The notes under the pieces are model-generated. The model was not told the origin of the DNA. It made no database searches and saw only the letters and a program-made list of their open reading frames with translations. The position numbers were made by a program, and so were the translations under genes. From Lingula anatina (Eukaryota > Brachiopoda > Lingulata > Lingulida > Lingulidae), in the NCBI RefSeq assembly GCF_001039355.2, contig NW_019773787.1:18624-48106 (forward strand): 29,483 nucleotides of DNA. The letters are read 5' to 3'. Below, piece after piece: positions 13,475-25,029 of the stretch. Positions within the stretch are counted from its first letter, which is position 1. Each line of letters begins with the position of its first letter.

Positions 13475-14176
13475 TTACAGGGCATTATCCACGTGAGAGC
13501 TGGCAATGCCTGTTCTCGCGGGAGCTGTCCTTGCTCGTTCTATATCCGAACACCAAATTTGCAGGGATTCTATGTGCTCACCCAGCGACCCAATGCTGGC
13601 ATCGTCTTTCATTATAGCATCGTATGTTTGCTTTCTATATAACGGCGAGAGTCGCAGGAGAATGTTTTTTATGTTTTCAAAATGCTTCAGGAAGTCTGCC
13701 TGGCTGAGTGGGGAGGCACCGTTGGCGTAAGCGTGCATGATGTCTCTGTGCGTTTTCATGCGAGATAGCAAAGCGCGAACAGCTGCATCGCGAGGAGTAG
13801 GGCGTATCCAGGCCTTTGCTTTTTTGTTCAGTGACGTTATGTTCAACAACAATTTTACAGCGGTTGCAATGTCTATCTTCTCCAAGGAAATACCTGGGCA
13901 AGGTTTTCCATTCGGATACAATTGCTCCTTCAGAGACAAGTTGAAATATGTCCGAGGTAAGCTAAACAGTGTCGTCTTCACGGAATGAAACATTAAAACT
14001 TTTTCAAAGCATTTTCTGTCGCTGTCATACCGCGTTGGATATTCCAATGCTAGTTGTTTCCCCAAAACATCCTTAACAACGTCGCCTCCATACTCCATTA
14101 ATAATGTCATAAGACAGGCGAACCTCCTCCTCCCGGCCGCTATCTCTGCCAGGTCAGTATCATCGGAAGACGCCAT
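13475..14176 (-). CDS. Single-domain HEPN protein of DZIP3 type, intronless
   Basis: An uninterrupted 233-residue frame. The pattern 'L-x-E-x-LYP-x-G...(I/V)S-x-E-x-(I/F)DI...LL-N-I-x-x-L' at residues 82-116, then an alpha-helical segment with 'RDIMHAYANG' (144-153) and 'F...ENIKNILLRLS..Y...YDAIMKD' (166-191), matches the layout of the HEPN domain found in DZIP3-like proteins, which are common and multiplied in molluscs, lancelets and cnidarians. HEPN domains carry an R-x(4-6)-H motif used for RNA cleavage or binding. Here the candidate is R144-x3-H148, one residue short, so catalysis is doubtful. No RING, death or kinase domain follows; the last 40 residues are unassigned. No signal peptide or membrane helix is seen, so it is likely intracellular. 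The start is the first ATG of the frame. Base composition is more GC-rich than its flanks, as expected of coding sequence. A role in innate defence is plausible for the family, not shown here. Confidence 0.7.
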   Translation of the reverse strand: MASSDDTDLAEIAAGRRRFACLMTLLMEYGGDVVKDVLGKQLALEYPTRYDSDRKCFEKVLMFHSVKTTLFSLPRTYFNLSLKEQLYPNGKPCPGISLEKIDIATAVKLLLNITSLNKKAKAWIRPTPRDAAVRALLSRMKTHRDIMHAYANGASPLSQADFLKHFENIKNILLRLSPLYRKQTYDAIMKDDASIGSLGEHIESLQIWCSDIERARTAPARTGIASSHVDNAL

Positions 14177-16290
14177 GTCAGGACGGGACTTATGACACAG
14201 TGTTTTTAATCATTCCTTTCATTTGTCACCGTTACACACAATTAATCAAGCTTAATGCGTCCGTTTGACTTTAACACAGTCCTACATCAGCTTAGTGGAC
14301 GCTTATTGGCCGCAGCGATCGATCTGTATTAATGAGTTATTTGGCATTTTAATAACCTACGTTGCCCGGGACATTGATTATTTCTTGAGAAATGTTTACT
14401 ATGGACGCATCTATAACTACGGTCAATATCACAATTGACAACTTTTGTATTCATACTTGATAAACATATCGACCTGATTACAGTATAAGCAACACCACTC
14501 AGGTCCTACAAAGATAGCTTACACAAAAATTTCCTTATGGTCTAATTAATATACAAAGGGATTGGATTTTAAAAGTAACGAAGGTGATTTTATTTCGTAT
14601 CAGCATAAAGCAATTGTTTTTCGATTGATGAACATTGTTACATACTTTACCTAAAATATTTAAACATCACAAACGAAAACGATAATCACATGCGTATAAT
14701 CTACGGGGCACTCCACCAAAAAAGTAAACATTTGAGTCAAAGTAAGTGATGCATCCATTTTGTGTAAAATTAGCATATAGTTAAGTTTTTTATAGCGCTT
14801 TTTAATCACCGTTGAATTATTTTCACATTTTAGGGTATTTTCGTATAAAACATGAAAAATTATGGACTACGGGCAAGTCAAAATTATGCAGATATTATAT
14901 AAAATGCGTGCACCAAAGGTTCATTTTTTAGCGGATTGATCCCTGTAAAAATGAGCGTGTGATTTGCAGCAACTATTACGTTCCAACAACTAGACCCCCT
15001 TCAATCGAAATAACTTTGTTATCATGCTCTAATACTTAGCGCCTTTTGAGAATGTCAAATTATTGACTTGTCAAATCAATGCGGGGAAGTTGACGTTGAC
15101 GGCTGTAAGGAAAAGTATACATTACGCTACATGTATCATAGTATGTTTCATGGAGTATTTCTCTCTGATAATTCATACCTATGCCCTTAACCAAATGATA
15201 AATTGTTGAAGATGGAACCGTTTCCCTAGCTTTTGACAAAAAGGTAAGATTAGAATATATAGCATGCCCTGTTATCAGAGCAATTCAATAGTGATATATG
15301 CAAATAGTTGTTTACATCATACTTAAATGTCCATTTTACTCCATGGATACCACATTATTAAGGAGTACCTGGCTCATTTTTTTTATTAAATTTTCCGTTA
15401 TCAAAGTCGGAGACAGGGTCATAAAAGATAAAAAGAATCCGCTGTGGTAATTCTAGAACCGTGTTGCTGGATACGAGATAGTTAATTCTCGTAAACTGAA
15501 TTTATAGTGTAGGGAAAGATAACGTAATGCAATCAAATAACAAACAGCCATGTAGATCTATATGTTCATGTCAGAGAATTTATCCTGTCTAAAATTTTGT
15601 TTACATAGTTGTTTATTCTTAAGTACATTTGGATGTTGACGAAAATATCTCATACACATAATTTATACACACTGAACCACGCAGCTTCTTAAGAGACATC
15701 TTCTATTTTCCCTGTGTATTTTGATATCATAACATTGTAAAATTGTACAATTAACAGATTATACAACAGTGCCGAAGCAGGATTCATGTGTTTTTCAAGG
15801 AAGGTTAGTTTTGCAGACCTATCCAGTCAGACTGCATTTCACACCGAAACAACGATTACATTGCATTTTCAGCCGTTGATTCACTGAGTTGAGAAAATAT
15901 ACCTATATAATCATTCTTTGATTTTTAGCGAACATACGCACAGATTAATAAATAAAGTGCACAGAAGACGATTCAAGGTTTAATGAGAAACGGCTTCGTT
16001 TAGACAAATAAAAAAGAGCGAACTTTGGGTTTTAATCACATTTATGTAAGAAATGAATGATCGTTTTACTGTACGAACTGCTGTATTGCTTTTGAATATG
16101 TTCATGCTAATAACTGTGCCAGTTTTCTTTTTCCTAGTTTGCTCTGTCTCGTAAACATGTTACAACATCTAAAAATAATGAACAAAACTCCAGAAAAAAA
16201 ATTCAAAATTGAAAATTTGCATGTGACCGTTCAATATATTACTATAAGCTTAATCCTTGCATTTGATTTTAGAAACTCGGAAGTGTGATG
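14177..16290. other. 2.1-kb intergenic region, nothing recognised
   Basis: AT-rich on both strands with no frame above about 60 codons, no clear inverted repeats and no RNA gene that I can identify. It holds the promoter of the HEPN gene (just above 14176), but no core element stands out. Confidence 0.45.
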
Positions 16291-16299
16291 GTCGGTTAT

Positions 16300-16623
16300 T
16301 ACTTGAACATATCGCCGATAACGTTTTGTTTGCTCTAAGATTCCTCGATCTGTCGCTAAAACTGACACTACTGAACTAGCAATTATTACAACATTCTGTT
16401 TCATTAACCATGCGCAGAATTTGTATCTAGTTTTCTCTTTTAAGAAAAAATGTTCTCGACACCCTTATCTAAGCCATCCAATGTAAACAGTAAAATAATT
16501 GGAATATGGGTCGCATTTTTGACAAAAGTCAAGCAATTGTATGTCTTGGTGATAAGATTATTTACAGGGCTACAGTGTTTTTTCATTTATCATCCACCGA
16601 GTTAATAGAAAGCTTCTGTTACT
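16300..16623 (-). repeat. 3' flank of unit A, duplicated downstream of gene B
   Basis: This stretch aligns with 25970-26280 through shared segments such as 'cactactgaactagc', 'cccttatctgaacc'-like text, 'gtatgtcttggtgataa' and 'catttatcatccac'. It marks the 3' extent of the segmental duplication carrying genes A and B. Confidence 0.8.
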
Positions 16624-17338
16624 CTATATCATCACATCCACCATAGAGTCTGCTTTCTGTTTTTCTTCACTTTTATGCTTCTCTTTCATTTGGTTGTCTA
16701 ACATACTTGGTCGAACACTTTGCGGGGATTTTTTAAGGTAAATAGTCAAACCCGCCACGCCACCAATGACAATTGCAGACGCAACACCGGCAATTATACC
16801 AATCATCATACCGTCCACTCCGTTGGATTGGCCTGATAAGTTTTCTTTCGTGGCTTTTTCTTGCTCTGCGGTGATTGGTGTCGTACCGATCCCTTTCTTG
16901 TCAGGCATTCTGGGTGGGGCTTTAGATGATGGTGCAGCAGTAGGGTTGGGTGAATCTGTTGGAGATGGTGAAGTGTGGACCTGTGTGGTTCCAAATTTGG
17001 AAAAAACTGCCGTTATTTTGCCCCCGGAACTCACAGTGGTATCGCTGGCCTCTGGGGGGCAGGTTTTCTTATCTCTGGTTGAATCAGTGCTGTCCTCTGA
17101 AGAAACTGACGTTATTTTGTGCCCGGAACTCATAGTTGTATCGCTTCTTGATGATGTGGGTTGAATGGTCGTAGGCTCTGCACATTTAGATTGGTAGTGT
17201 CTGTACCAGTCTGAAGTCCCTGGTGCTGCAGTGCTGCTTGCAGTGCCACCTGAAAGGAAATAATAGAGTTTTCAAAGTAAATATAATCCCAACATTATCT
17301 TTAGTACATCGGTCCAAGTTCAGGATATCGAAATTGCC

Positions 17339-17372
<34 letters not shown>

Positions 17373-18544
17373 ACNNNNNNNNNNNNNNNNNNNNNNNNNN
17401 NNNNNNNNNNNNNNNNNNNNNNNNNNNNNNNNNNNNNNNNNNNNNNNNNNNNNNNNCCCCCCCCCCTCCACCCCCACCCCCAAGAAAGACTTTTGCTTCC
17501 GATCATTTTGTCTGTATCTTAATCTCCCATTTTGTTTGGAAAAGGATACATCTACGTAAACGGTAGAATACATAGCACAAAACACAAGAAAGTTTGTTTA
17601 AAAAAGATGCTCATTGTCGGTCGGTATATTCAAACTCGGATGTTAAAGTTGGTATTGCAAATAATAATAATAATAATAATAATAATAATTTACCTGAACA
17701 AAGAGCCTTGGAAAAGTTGCTGGTAAAATGAGCAAGGTCATCAAATGTGTTTAAGACGAAAGTATGTTCTTCTGCGGGAGCTGTGGCCATAGCTTGTAGT
17801 TCCAGGACATCAACCCCTGCCCCCACGCCTATAATATACAACTCGGCACCCTTATTCTTGAGGCTAGTCGCCTCGCTCACAACCCTACACAAATCGGCTG
17901 TGTTCTGCGTTGTAAGAAGTACCGCAATTTTCCTGGTATTTGTGCCGTTTGTCCGGTTCGCTAAATTAGCCGGATAAAGAACAACTGATTTCAAGAAAAA
18001 CAGCGCCCAATATGTGCTGTCATCTTTCAAAAACATACTAGGGTTTATTTTGTTGATATAATGGTCTAATATATCATTTGAAAGATTTCTTTCCAGACTG
18101 GTAATACTTATGGGTGCATTTTGTGATGTAACATACCACACTGCTGTTTGTACGTTTTCTGGACCCAAAACAAATGAGGTATTTATCATACTCTTGATAA
18201 ATTGCTGAAGTCTTTCCGTCTCATCAAAAAAATGAACTGCGTCCAACATGAAACCAATGTCTGCATTGTCTGTCACTGAAACAAATATATATTGAATTTG
18301 TCATGTTTGAGTACAATCATTTATAGTAGTTAAATGGGATCAAGTCTATACTAACAGGGTACATGCGTGTACTTTGTCAAAAGTCTTTCACAATTTTTTC
18401 CTAAGTTATTATGACGTTTACTTTTGCATTTCTCCTTGTGTGTATAAAATCAAAATTATACGTACTGCAAATATCGTTTGCTCCTACGGTTAAAACCAAA
18501 GGGATGACCAACAAAATCAAACACGCGTAAATTGTATTACCCAT
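16624..18544 (-). CDS. Gene A: vWA-domain, mucin-stalk, single-pass membrane protein
   Basis: Exons 18466-18544 (79 nt), 17694-18275 (582 nt) and 16624-17249 (626 nt) give 428 residues; both introns are phase 1, and the junction codon A|TG encodes Met27. In order: signal peptide (MGNTIYACLILLVIPLVLTVG, about 1-20 or 21); von Willebrand A domain (about 28-218), with the family strand patterns 'DIGFMLDAV', 'RKIAVLLTTQ' and 'AELYIIGVG' and the closing 'F.TFDDL..FT.....LC'; Ser/Thr/Pro-rich stalk (about 222-366) with one full 33-residue repeat (256-288) and a partial second; transmembrane helix (about 367-392, Gly-rich with GxxxG spacing); and a charged 36-residue tail. The MIDAS pattern DxSxS is replaced by D38-A-V-H-F and the later MIDAS aspartate by Thr, so metal-dependent ligand binding is unlikely. 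Several N-glycosylation sites occur (NTS, NRT, NGT). It is a cell-surface protein of unknown ligand and a paralogue of gene B. Confidence 0.85.
17047..17145 (-). repeat. Coding minisatellite unit in the gene A stalk
   Basis: This is one 99-bp unit encoding a 33-residue repeat that begins SDTTMSSGHKITSVSSEDS. It is followed (17046 downward) by a partial unit, SDTTVSSGGKIT. Gene B carries two full units plus the partial one. Confidence 0.85.
17341..17472. repeat. Poly-C tract with assembly gap in intron 2 of gene A
   Basis: A run of more than 30 C residues, then N at 17375-17456 (82 positions), then further C-rich sequence. The homopolymer probably stopped assembly, so the true length is unknown. 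It lies wholly inside intron 2 and does not touch the exons. Confidence 0.95.
17660..17690. repeat. (AAT)n microsatellite beside the exon 2 donor of gene A
   Basis: About ten ATA/AAT repeats directly abut the donor (GTAAATTATT on the minus strand). The matching position in gene B has a degenerate AATAATAAGAAG tract. Confidence 0.9.
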
Positions 18545-19150
18545 CCTGTACCTTCGAGCGAAGCTGGTGGATATACTTAAAGTGAGTTGATGCTATACAG
18601 GTGTGAGAATGTGAGCGCGGACTGATAGCGGGATGTTATTACTTGTTTATCTAGGCCCAGTAGCCTCCTTTATTATCTGACTGAATAGGTCTTCTGGCAT
18701 CTGACATCACCTATCGGCTTATTTTGATTTGTGGAGGGACGTTTACGAGATTTGGTTTGAGTATCTGTCATGCTCGACACAAAAGAGGAATCTTTCTAAA
18801 ACTACAAGATTATGTGAAGTTATCAAACACCACTGAAGGTGCATTCCTTTCAGTCGACAGATGAATTGAAGTGTTTAAATCCCTATCACAGTAATAAACT
18901 TAAGTTCATAATTGGTCACAATGCCACTTTCTATAACGGCACTTGACAATATACTGCAGTTATTGAAATTGATTGGGCGATGAAAAATAAATCTATCAAT
19001 TTTACTAGAATAAATGTCCAGCGTCCCAGGTTTACTTTCGGATAAGTCAGGGCTGGATTGTGTGTGTCAATAAAGTGAAGTAGTCGCAGGTTCTTATTAG
19101 AAGATAAGTAAGTGATACTTGCTATCTATTAAAGACTTAAGCATGGTAAG
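18545..19150 (-). promoter_or_regulatory. 5' flank of gene A, conserved with gene B
   Basis: The sequence upstream of the start codon closely follows 28821-29146 and 29402-29483 upstream of gene B, including 'gtgagttgatgctataca', 'ggcatctgacatcacctatcg'-like text and two TTATCT (GATA-type) sites at about 18646 and 18674. The duplication therefore carried the promoter. Shared GATA sites suggest common regulation, but this is only motif reading. A third, partial copy of the distal part lies at 20470-20645. Confidence 0.65.
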
Positions 19151-19716
19151 TCTTTATCCATCATAAGACATGCCTTCATGATTCACTGACTGTCATTGGT
19201 TATTGAAAGAAACTAACAAAACTCACAGTTTCAAGGCAAAATTGATATTCGTCAGCGGTGCCACAGATTCTTAAAATAGAGTTAATGATTCAGACTGATA
19301 TAAATTACTTTTGGTAAATCTCCGGAGTTGAAATCTTCAAAATCTCACATTTTCTATCCTCTAACTATGAATGATAATTTATGAAATTCAATTTCTATGC
19401 TTTGGCCAATTTTGACCAGCCAAGAAAATGTAGAAAATGTGATACTTGTACTGTGTGTTTGACTGATTTGAATTTCACTAATTGCGCAGAATGTTTAAGT
19501 GAACTTTAAAATAGTTTGTCTTAAATACAACCTATATGTACTAATTAAATCGCAAAAATCTTGTTTCTGCAGACATGTACTTTTCTATGGGACCTCAATG
19601 TTATAGCAAAAACGTGCCTCTTTTCACCTGTTGCTGTACCATGGAATATACAGGTATCAGTCCAAAGTTTAAATTGACTGCCTACTTTTCAAATGCTATC
19701 AAAGGATTGAGATATT
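19151..19716. other. Intergenic AT-rich sequence
   Basis: No gene or element recognised. It separates the 5' flank of unit A from the transposon at 19717. Confidence 0.4.
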
Positions 19717-20288
19717 GGCCCGTATTCCAAGATGTTCCTTAAAATAGACCTAAGGTCAACTTTTATAAAGGCTTCCTTTGATGAGGTGTTCCTTGGTAAA
19801 GAAAGGCCTAACGAAATGGTATTCTAAGACCACACTTCAGCCTATCCTTTGATAATAATAATAATAATTAATAATCAATCAATAATCAAAAATCAAAAAA
19901 CTAAATCATCATAGAATGAAAATTGGGTGGAGACTTTGCTCTCGGAGTTCTTTTCAAGTTGAATTTAATGATTTTGAATTTAGGTAGGCATGTTGGTTTA
20001 CATAGTCCTCAATGGAGCTGATTTTCACAAGAGAAATGTACACGATGGCTGCTTAAGGAAGACTAAAAGTTACTCCAGACCAACCTTACAATTTAAGGAA
20101 TCCTCAGTCGAAAATAAAGGAAATCTTTAAGCAAAGGTAGTTTCTAGAAATGACCGATTCCTTTGCTAAGGATGATTGTTAAGTGATTCCTTTCAAGTGA
20201 GATAAAGAAAGGTCTTGGAATACAAATTTCGTATAAGGTCGACTTTAAGTCTCCCTTAACGCTAAAGGGAGATTCTGGAATACGGTCC
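19717..20288. mobile_element. Non-autonomous DNA transposon, 572 bp
   Basis: The left end GGCCCGTATTCCAAGAT pairs with the right-end complement GGACCGTATTCCAGAATC. The trinucleotide ATT flanks both sides, a possible 3-bp target duplication. A subterminal 'tcttggaataca' near 20213 repeats the end sequence, and (ATA)n lies at about 19853-19870. No transposase frame is present. Confidence 0.7.
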
Positions 20289-20469
20289 ATTGAGATCCAA
20301 AGATATGTCCCTTTCCGTTATCGCTTGATATTTTGTGTTTGAATGTGTTTATATACATATATAATGGCGCTTTATTAATGACATAAACGGGCACATTCAG
20401 TAATTAAACAGATGTTTGATGTATCACATAATCTGACTTCGCTACTGCAATGAGCGCCTGTCTCATAAG

Positions 20470-20645
20470 ATCGAAAGAGCCTGGGCAATTAATAATAAAT
20501 CTGTCAATTTTATTGAAACAAGTTTAGAGCGCTGTCGTTTACTTTGGGATAAATCGTAAGGTTGGATTATATGTATCAATACAGTGAAGTAGTCGCGGGA
20601 TATTATTAGAAGATAAGAAACTGATACATGGTATCTAAACGACGC
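20470..20645 (-). repeat. Third, decayed copy of the vWA-gene 5' flank
   Basis: It aligns with 18965-19140 upstream of gene A: shared 'aaatctgtcaattttatt'-like start, 'tttactttgggataa', 'ggttggattatatgtatcaat' and 'agtgaagtagtcgcgg..attagaagataag'. No gene body adjoins it, so it looks like the remains of another unit or a local flank duplication. Confidence 0.75.
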
Positions 20646-21009
20646 GTCTTCTAATTTCACAATGCATGTGGTACACACCAGATAGTAATATCTATCTTCA
20701 TTACATAAGCGGAATGTTTTATTAGATTCTCTCGGATTTTTTAGTGGCAAGGCTGGTGAAAAGTTTGTTTATATCCGCATCTTGACAACAACTGTCGTTA
20801 AGGTACTGTCATACCTAGCGTATAGCACTAATGAGAAAAATTGCTCTTACGCAGACAAACGCAAGGGTTTCGTTAACCTTATTCCGTACGTCTCGAGTAC
20901 GCAGGCAAACGTACAAGAAGGGAGGGAGATTAAATGTTTTGAGTAAATGAAAAACCAATTACCTACGCAGCAAAAATCTTCATTTTAATACGCTAGAAAC
21001 AGGCTGATT

Positions 21010-21270
21010 TTTTATGGGGCATATGCCGCTTGTTATTCGAAGATTTTCGAGAAAAATTCGAGAATCATGTTATCCCGCCAGTCCGTGCATCTGTTCCTCC
21101 GTTCGTCCGTGCGTTTGAAATTTGCCCTATCTCCTCTAAGACAATTAGAGTGAGGAACTTGGATTTTTGGGATTGATAGACCCATCATCAGCAATGTACA
21201 TGGGACCTTCAAATTTTGGTGCACTGCCCCTGGGAATAAGGGTTCTTTTTTATCACTGTGTGATTTCTCC
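21010..21270 (-). repeat. Probable dispersed repeat with GTCCGT-rich end
   Basis: The text 'gtccgtgcatctgttcctccgttcgtccgtgcg' followed by a 'gaaatttgccctatctcc...gaacttggatttttgg' segment is in the style of dispersed repeats common in mollusc genomes. No second copy is present in this window, so this rests on general familiarity. Confidence 0.35.
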
Positions 21271-21625
21271 TCCCATACCATTAAATAGAAGATCTGGAAC
21301 TAGAACTTCTAACAAGAATCTTATACTACTGTGTATTTAGAAAAAATGATTGTGTTAGGTGTGAAGTTCGGTTGTGACAATTGCTCTTTCCTGATTGTAA
21401 TACATGTGGCCGTTCACAGTTCGTTTGCTTGCTAAAACAATCCAGCCACCTGATACACATAGCCTATATTCTTGCCATTCTTCAGGTCAAATGCTCAAAA
21501 AGCGTAGCCAGAACTTTTATCAAAAACACCAGAATTCCTTTCAAATTACATTCACGTATAATATTCTTTGTAATACGAATAACTATTATCTACATTTACG
21601 GGTCTCCTCTTCACAATTGTTTCTA

Positions 21626-21842
21626 ACACCCCATTCTCATAGATTAGATCGACCTACATTGGATCGACCTAACTCCCTGGGGGTTCACGCTAAATAGCTG
21701 TCAGCCGGGCGGACACGAAAGTTAATTACCCCTTAAAGCTTGTAGTAGGCGGGGACGGACACTTAAGGGGGATTATCTGACAGTAATCTAGTGAGACTCC
21801 CCGCGGTGATAGATCGATCTAAAAGTTGTGAGAACAGAGCCT
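21626..21842 (-). mobile_element. MITE family R, copy 2 (reverse orientation)
   Basis: Reverse-complement relative of 8093-8303. 'ggggttcacgctaaatagctgtca' (in two parts) and 'gacacgaaagttaattacc' here match the complement of the other copy, as do 'cagtaatctagtgagactccccgcgg' segments. The terminal AGATCGA motifs are retained. Confidence 0.85.
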
Positions 21843-24527
21843 AAAATTAAGACGAAGGGAGATTTGGTGATGTTTATGGTACATGTAGATGTTCAAGTAC
21901 TCTAGAATTTGAATGATTATATATAAGGACAACAGTAAAACCGTTCTTCTCCTTTCTTGTTGAATATTGAAAAATGTTTACAAATACCTCCTGCACTGGG
22001 TTAACATTAAAGTATAACAAAAGTCTGACATTTTAAAGTAAGGTATTTTAGTTCTAAATTTTTAGAAAGTAACATACTAGTTATTGTAAACAGATATCAC
22101 ATCTTTTGCATTTTTAGTCCTGTATATTAGTATATTAAAATTACTGACATATCTGGTGTTTTAGCTTCAACTGACTTATTGTGATATTTCCCATGTTTGA
22201 TAGAAATATAATATGTATGCCAGCCTACAAAGAATTAAGAATACTGTTAGCCTTGCATACATACTTTTGGGTAACAGAGCACCGTTTTAACTCCAATTTA
22301 ATTACCCCGTTTAGTACTCCAAAACCCCGCCAACGATTTTTTTCTTGAAAGCCTTTGTTCAGATTTTTATCGTAGATAAAGCAAAATAATGCTTTTGTTT
22401 ACCGAAAATTTGTAATTTAAGGCTCATTACTCCATAACAAAAATATTAACACCAAAATGACGCCACGAGATTGTAGTCCATTAACTTGTGATCAACTCTG
22501 CCAATTCTCGTGGTAATATCTTGTTCAAGGATGAAGTTACACCCCATATACCGATTACTATCTCACCTCAAAATACATGTATAAAGGTGTTAAACTGACT
22601 ATTAAAGCTTTGAGTTGCCTATGCTTATGCATCACAACGAGAAATATGAACGCCGACATTTTATATTTTCGAGAGGAATATTTACTGTTTTAAATTAGCC
22701 TAAGGATAGATGCATTATTGAATAATTAGATGCGGGAAAAAACTCATTTTCGGTATCTAGATGATAATAAAGGCTAACAATACCATTAGTAATGGTGTGC
22801 AGGTGGGTCCAGATGTGAATACCACTAATTTACGCGTAACAGAAACATTACAGACTTATTATAGTATGTATAGCATACTTCCAAATTCCTAGTAAAACGC
22901 AAGTTTTTCGAAATAAGTATTCCTGGCATGTGCACGTTTTAGTTGAGACTATACATGTGTATTCAGTAAAATAACTTAAAAGATAAAAATGTAAAATTAA
23001 AACTTATGCTTCAAATAAAATAAATAGAGATAAATGTTCTTTGCACAATTCAAACACCAAGGCTCTTCAAAAACGGATAATAAAACGTTTTCAAAGTCTC
23101 CTTTTTGAACAGCTGATGAAATTTTCTCCAGCCACGTGTCTATTGCTGCCTAGCCGTGGTAAAATGGCACTCCCACCGTGTAACGTATGTACCAGTATTC
23201 TATACGAATCTACACGAAAATTGAGTGTGCTGAAAAACGTAAGATTTTGATTAGATATAAGCTAGGCAGTTAAATCCAAAGTAATAAGCAAGGTGTCTGA
23301 AAACTATATTCTGCGTGTTTTATTTTAGCATTTTGTATGTAAAACGTTTTTACACATAACACCTCACGAAACACGCTAAAAAGGGCCTTAATTTCAAAAT
23401 TTTTCAGTTATTTAAAAAAACAAAATGCAGCTCACCTTTTCTTATGCAATCAACAGAACCTAAATAACCATTTCACGCATCAGACATCTGCTATTTCATA
23501 GCGACACATACCCAGGCTTTATAAACAAATACCCGGGATCTCGAGCTTCGTGTTTGTTATCGCTAACGCCGAACAACGTCGTACAATGTAAATAAACCAC
23601 CCAAGCCGCAATTTCATGGCACTAACTGAAAATTTTGGTCACGACCATCAATTTATCAAAAAAGTTTCGATGTAATTGATGATTATTTATTGACTGCAGC
23701 TGAAGATAGTGATTAATACATTTATCAGATATAAATTGTTATGTGACCATGTCAATGTACACTTTATTCAGTTTTAAGGGTTTTTTTCGTTGAATTGCAC
23801 GTACTTTTTTGGTATGTATGTCAAATATTACACTGCCACACTCTTGCCATATATGCTTTGAACACTTCTCATTAATTAACGCTCGAGGTGTTCTGGCAAA
23901 TATTGCGCCAGTGACAGTGTACCAGTATTATCTCACACTTAGCCAACGGCCAGGGCTACGCAACGGACGTAAACTTCCGCGCCACCACACAATAGGCAGC
24001 ATATCCACTGCCATGCTTGCATTATGCTGGGGTTACGTGCAGGGATTTGCAGGGGTGTTACTTTAAAAAGATATTTATTTCCATGACAAAATAGATGAAT
24101 AAATAAACGATAATTTGATGAAAATCTACTTCACGCGGCCATAAACAACAGGTATTGATATTAATCATACTTTTTAAAGAATGTGTGTAGTTTCTGTTGA
24201 TTGTTTAAGACTTCCCCAAGCCTACTTACTGAAAAAGCAACACTGCTAATGTTTGCTGTTGCATGTGCCTACATTAGTACACGTGATCAGATACTGATGT
24301 TTAACAGTGCTTGTGATTGCCAAATCCAGTCAGTTTCAAATCACTCACCGTCCCTAGGCCTGCTCATCCTCCAGACCTATCCTCTTTGAAGAATTTTCTT
24401 TTGGGATACCTAGAAGACCGTGTCCATGCTAACAATCCCTTAGTTACAAATGCTCTCAAGAATAGCATTCGAACTGCGAACCTATGACATATTGAACGTT
24501 GTCACTATAAACCTCAGTGTGCGAGAA
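21843..24527. other. 2.7-kb intergenic region without recognised features
   Basis: AT-rich. Short frames such as 23041-23250 and 23809-24066 (plus) have no recognisable domain, no splice support and ordinary composition, so I do not call them genes. No inverted-repeat element or RNA gene was identified. Confidence 0.4.
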
Positions 24528-24832
24528 CAGGCCTACCCAACTACCAGACTAGGCACCGAATGATCCTGAATTCACCGGTAGATCGGACCACACTACCCGT
24601 TTTTAAGGTGTGCGTCAGTACGCATTTCACGGTACCATACCCCGCAACAAATTTTGAGATGAGATGCATTACTTTCCAACCCCGCTGAGAATCATCGCTA
24701 TCACACCTCGTACGAGGCGAGAGCGGAGTCGGGTCTGATACTTCGAAGCGCGTACTGATACACACCTTGAAAACGGGCATTGTGGTCCGATCTACCGGTG
24801 AATGCAGGATCATTCGGTGTTGGGTAGGCCTG
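24528..24832. mobile_element. Foldback element family Q, complete copy (305 bp)
   Basis: The left arm CAGGCCTACCCAAC... pairs with the right-arm complement CAGGCCTACCCAACACCGAA. Pairing continues through 'gaatgatcctg.attcaccgg' and 'tagatcggaccaca' for about 85-95 bases, with a 13-base interruption in the left arm. CAG ends suggest a hAT-type relative, but no 8-bp target duplication is visible. A partial copy lies in intron 2 of gene B. Confidence 0.8.
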
Positions 24833-25029
24833 AAGAAGCCACAGTGGTTCAGCGCCATTATAAACTAGCTCTGCTCGAAATCTGATGGTGTACATGTACA
24901 TATGCGAGGAAAAAACCTATACCACACAAAACTTACGTGTGTAAGGCAGGTCTATGAAAAAAAGGCAAGTTTTCCTTTCAGTAGAAAATACTACTTTATC
25001 AAACATGGAAACGTCTTTTTGGACCACCC

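Noticed and set aside
16766-17164. 132-residue plus-strand frame (and its counterpart at 26411-26908)
   Set aside because: Antisense of the stalk/membrane exon of genes A and B; it is long only because the coding repeat lacks antisense stops.
17186-17585. Frames of poly-Pro/poly-Gly running through the N gap
   Set aside because: Artefact of the C homopolymer and unknown bases; it lies in an intron.
23809-24066. 85-residue plus-strand frame
   Set aside because: No domain, no splice or regulatory support, and composition like its flanks.
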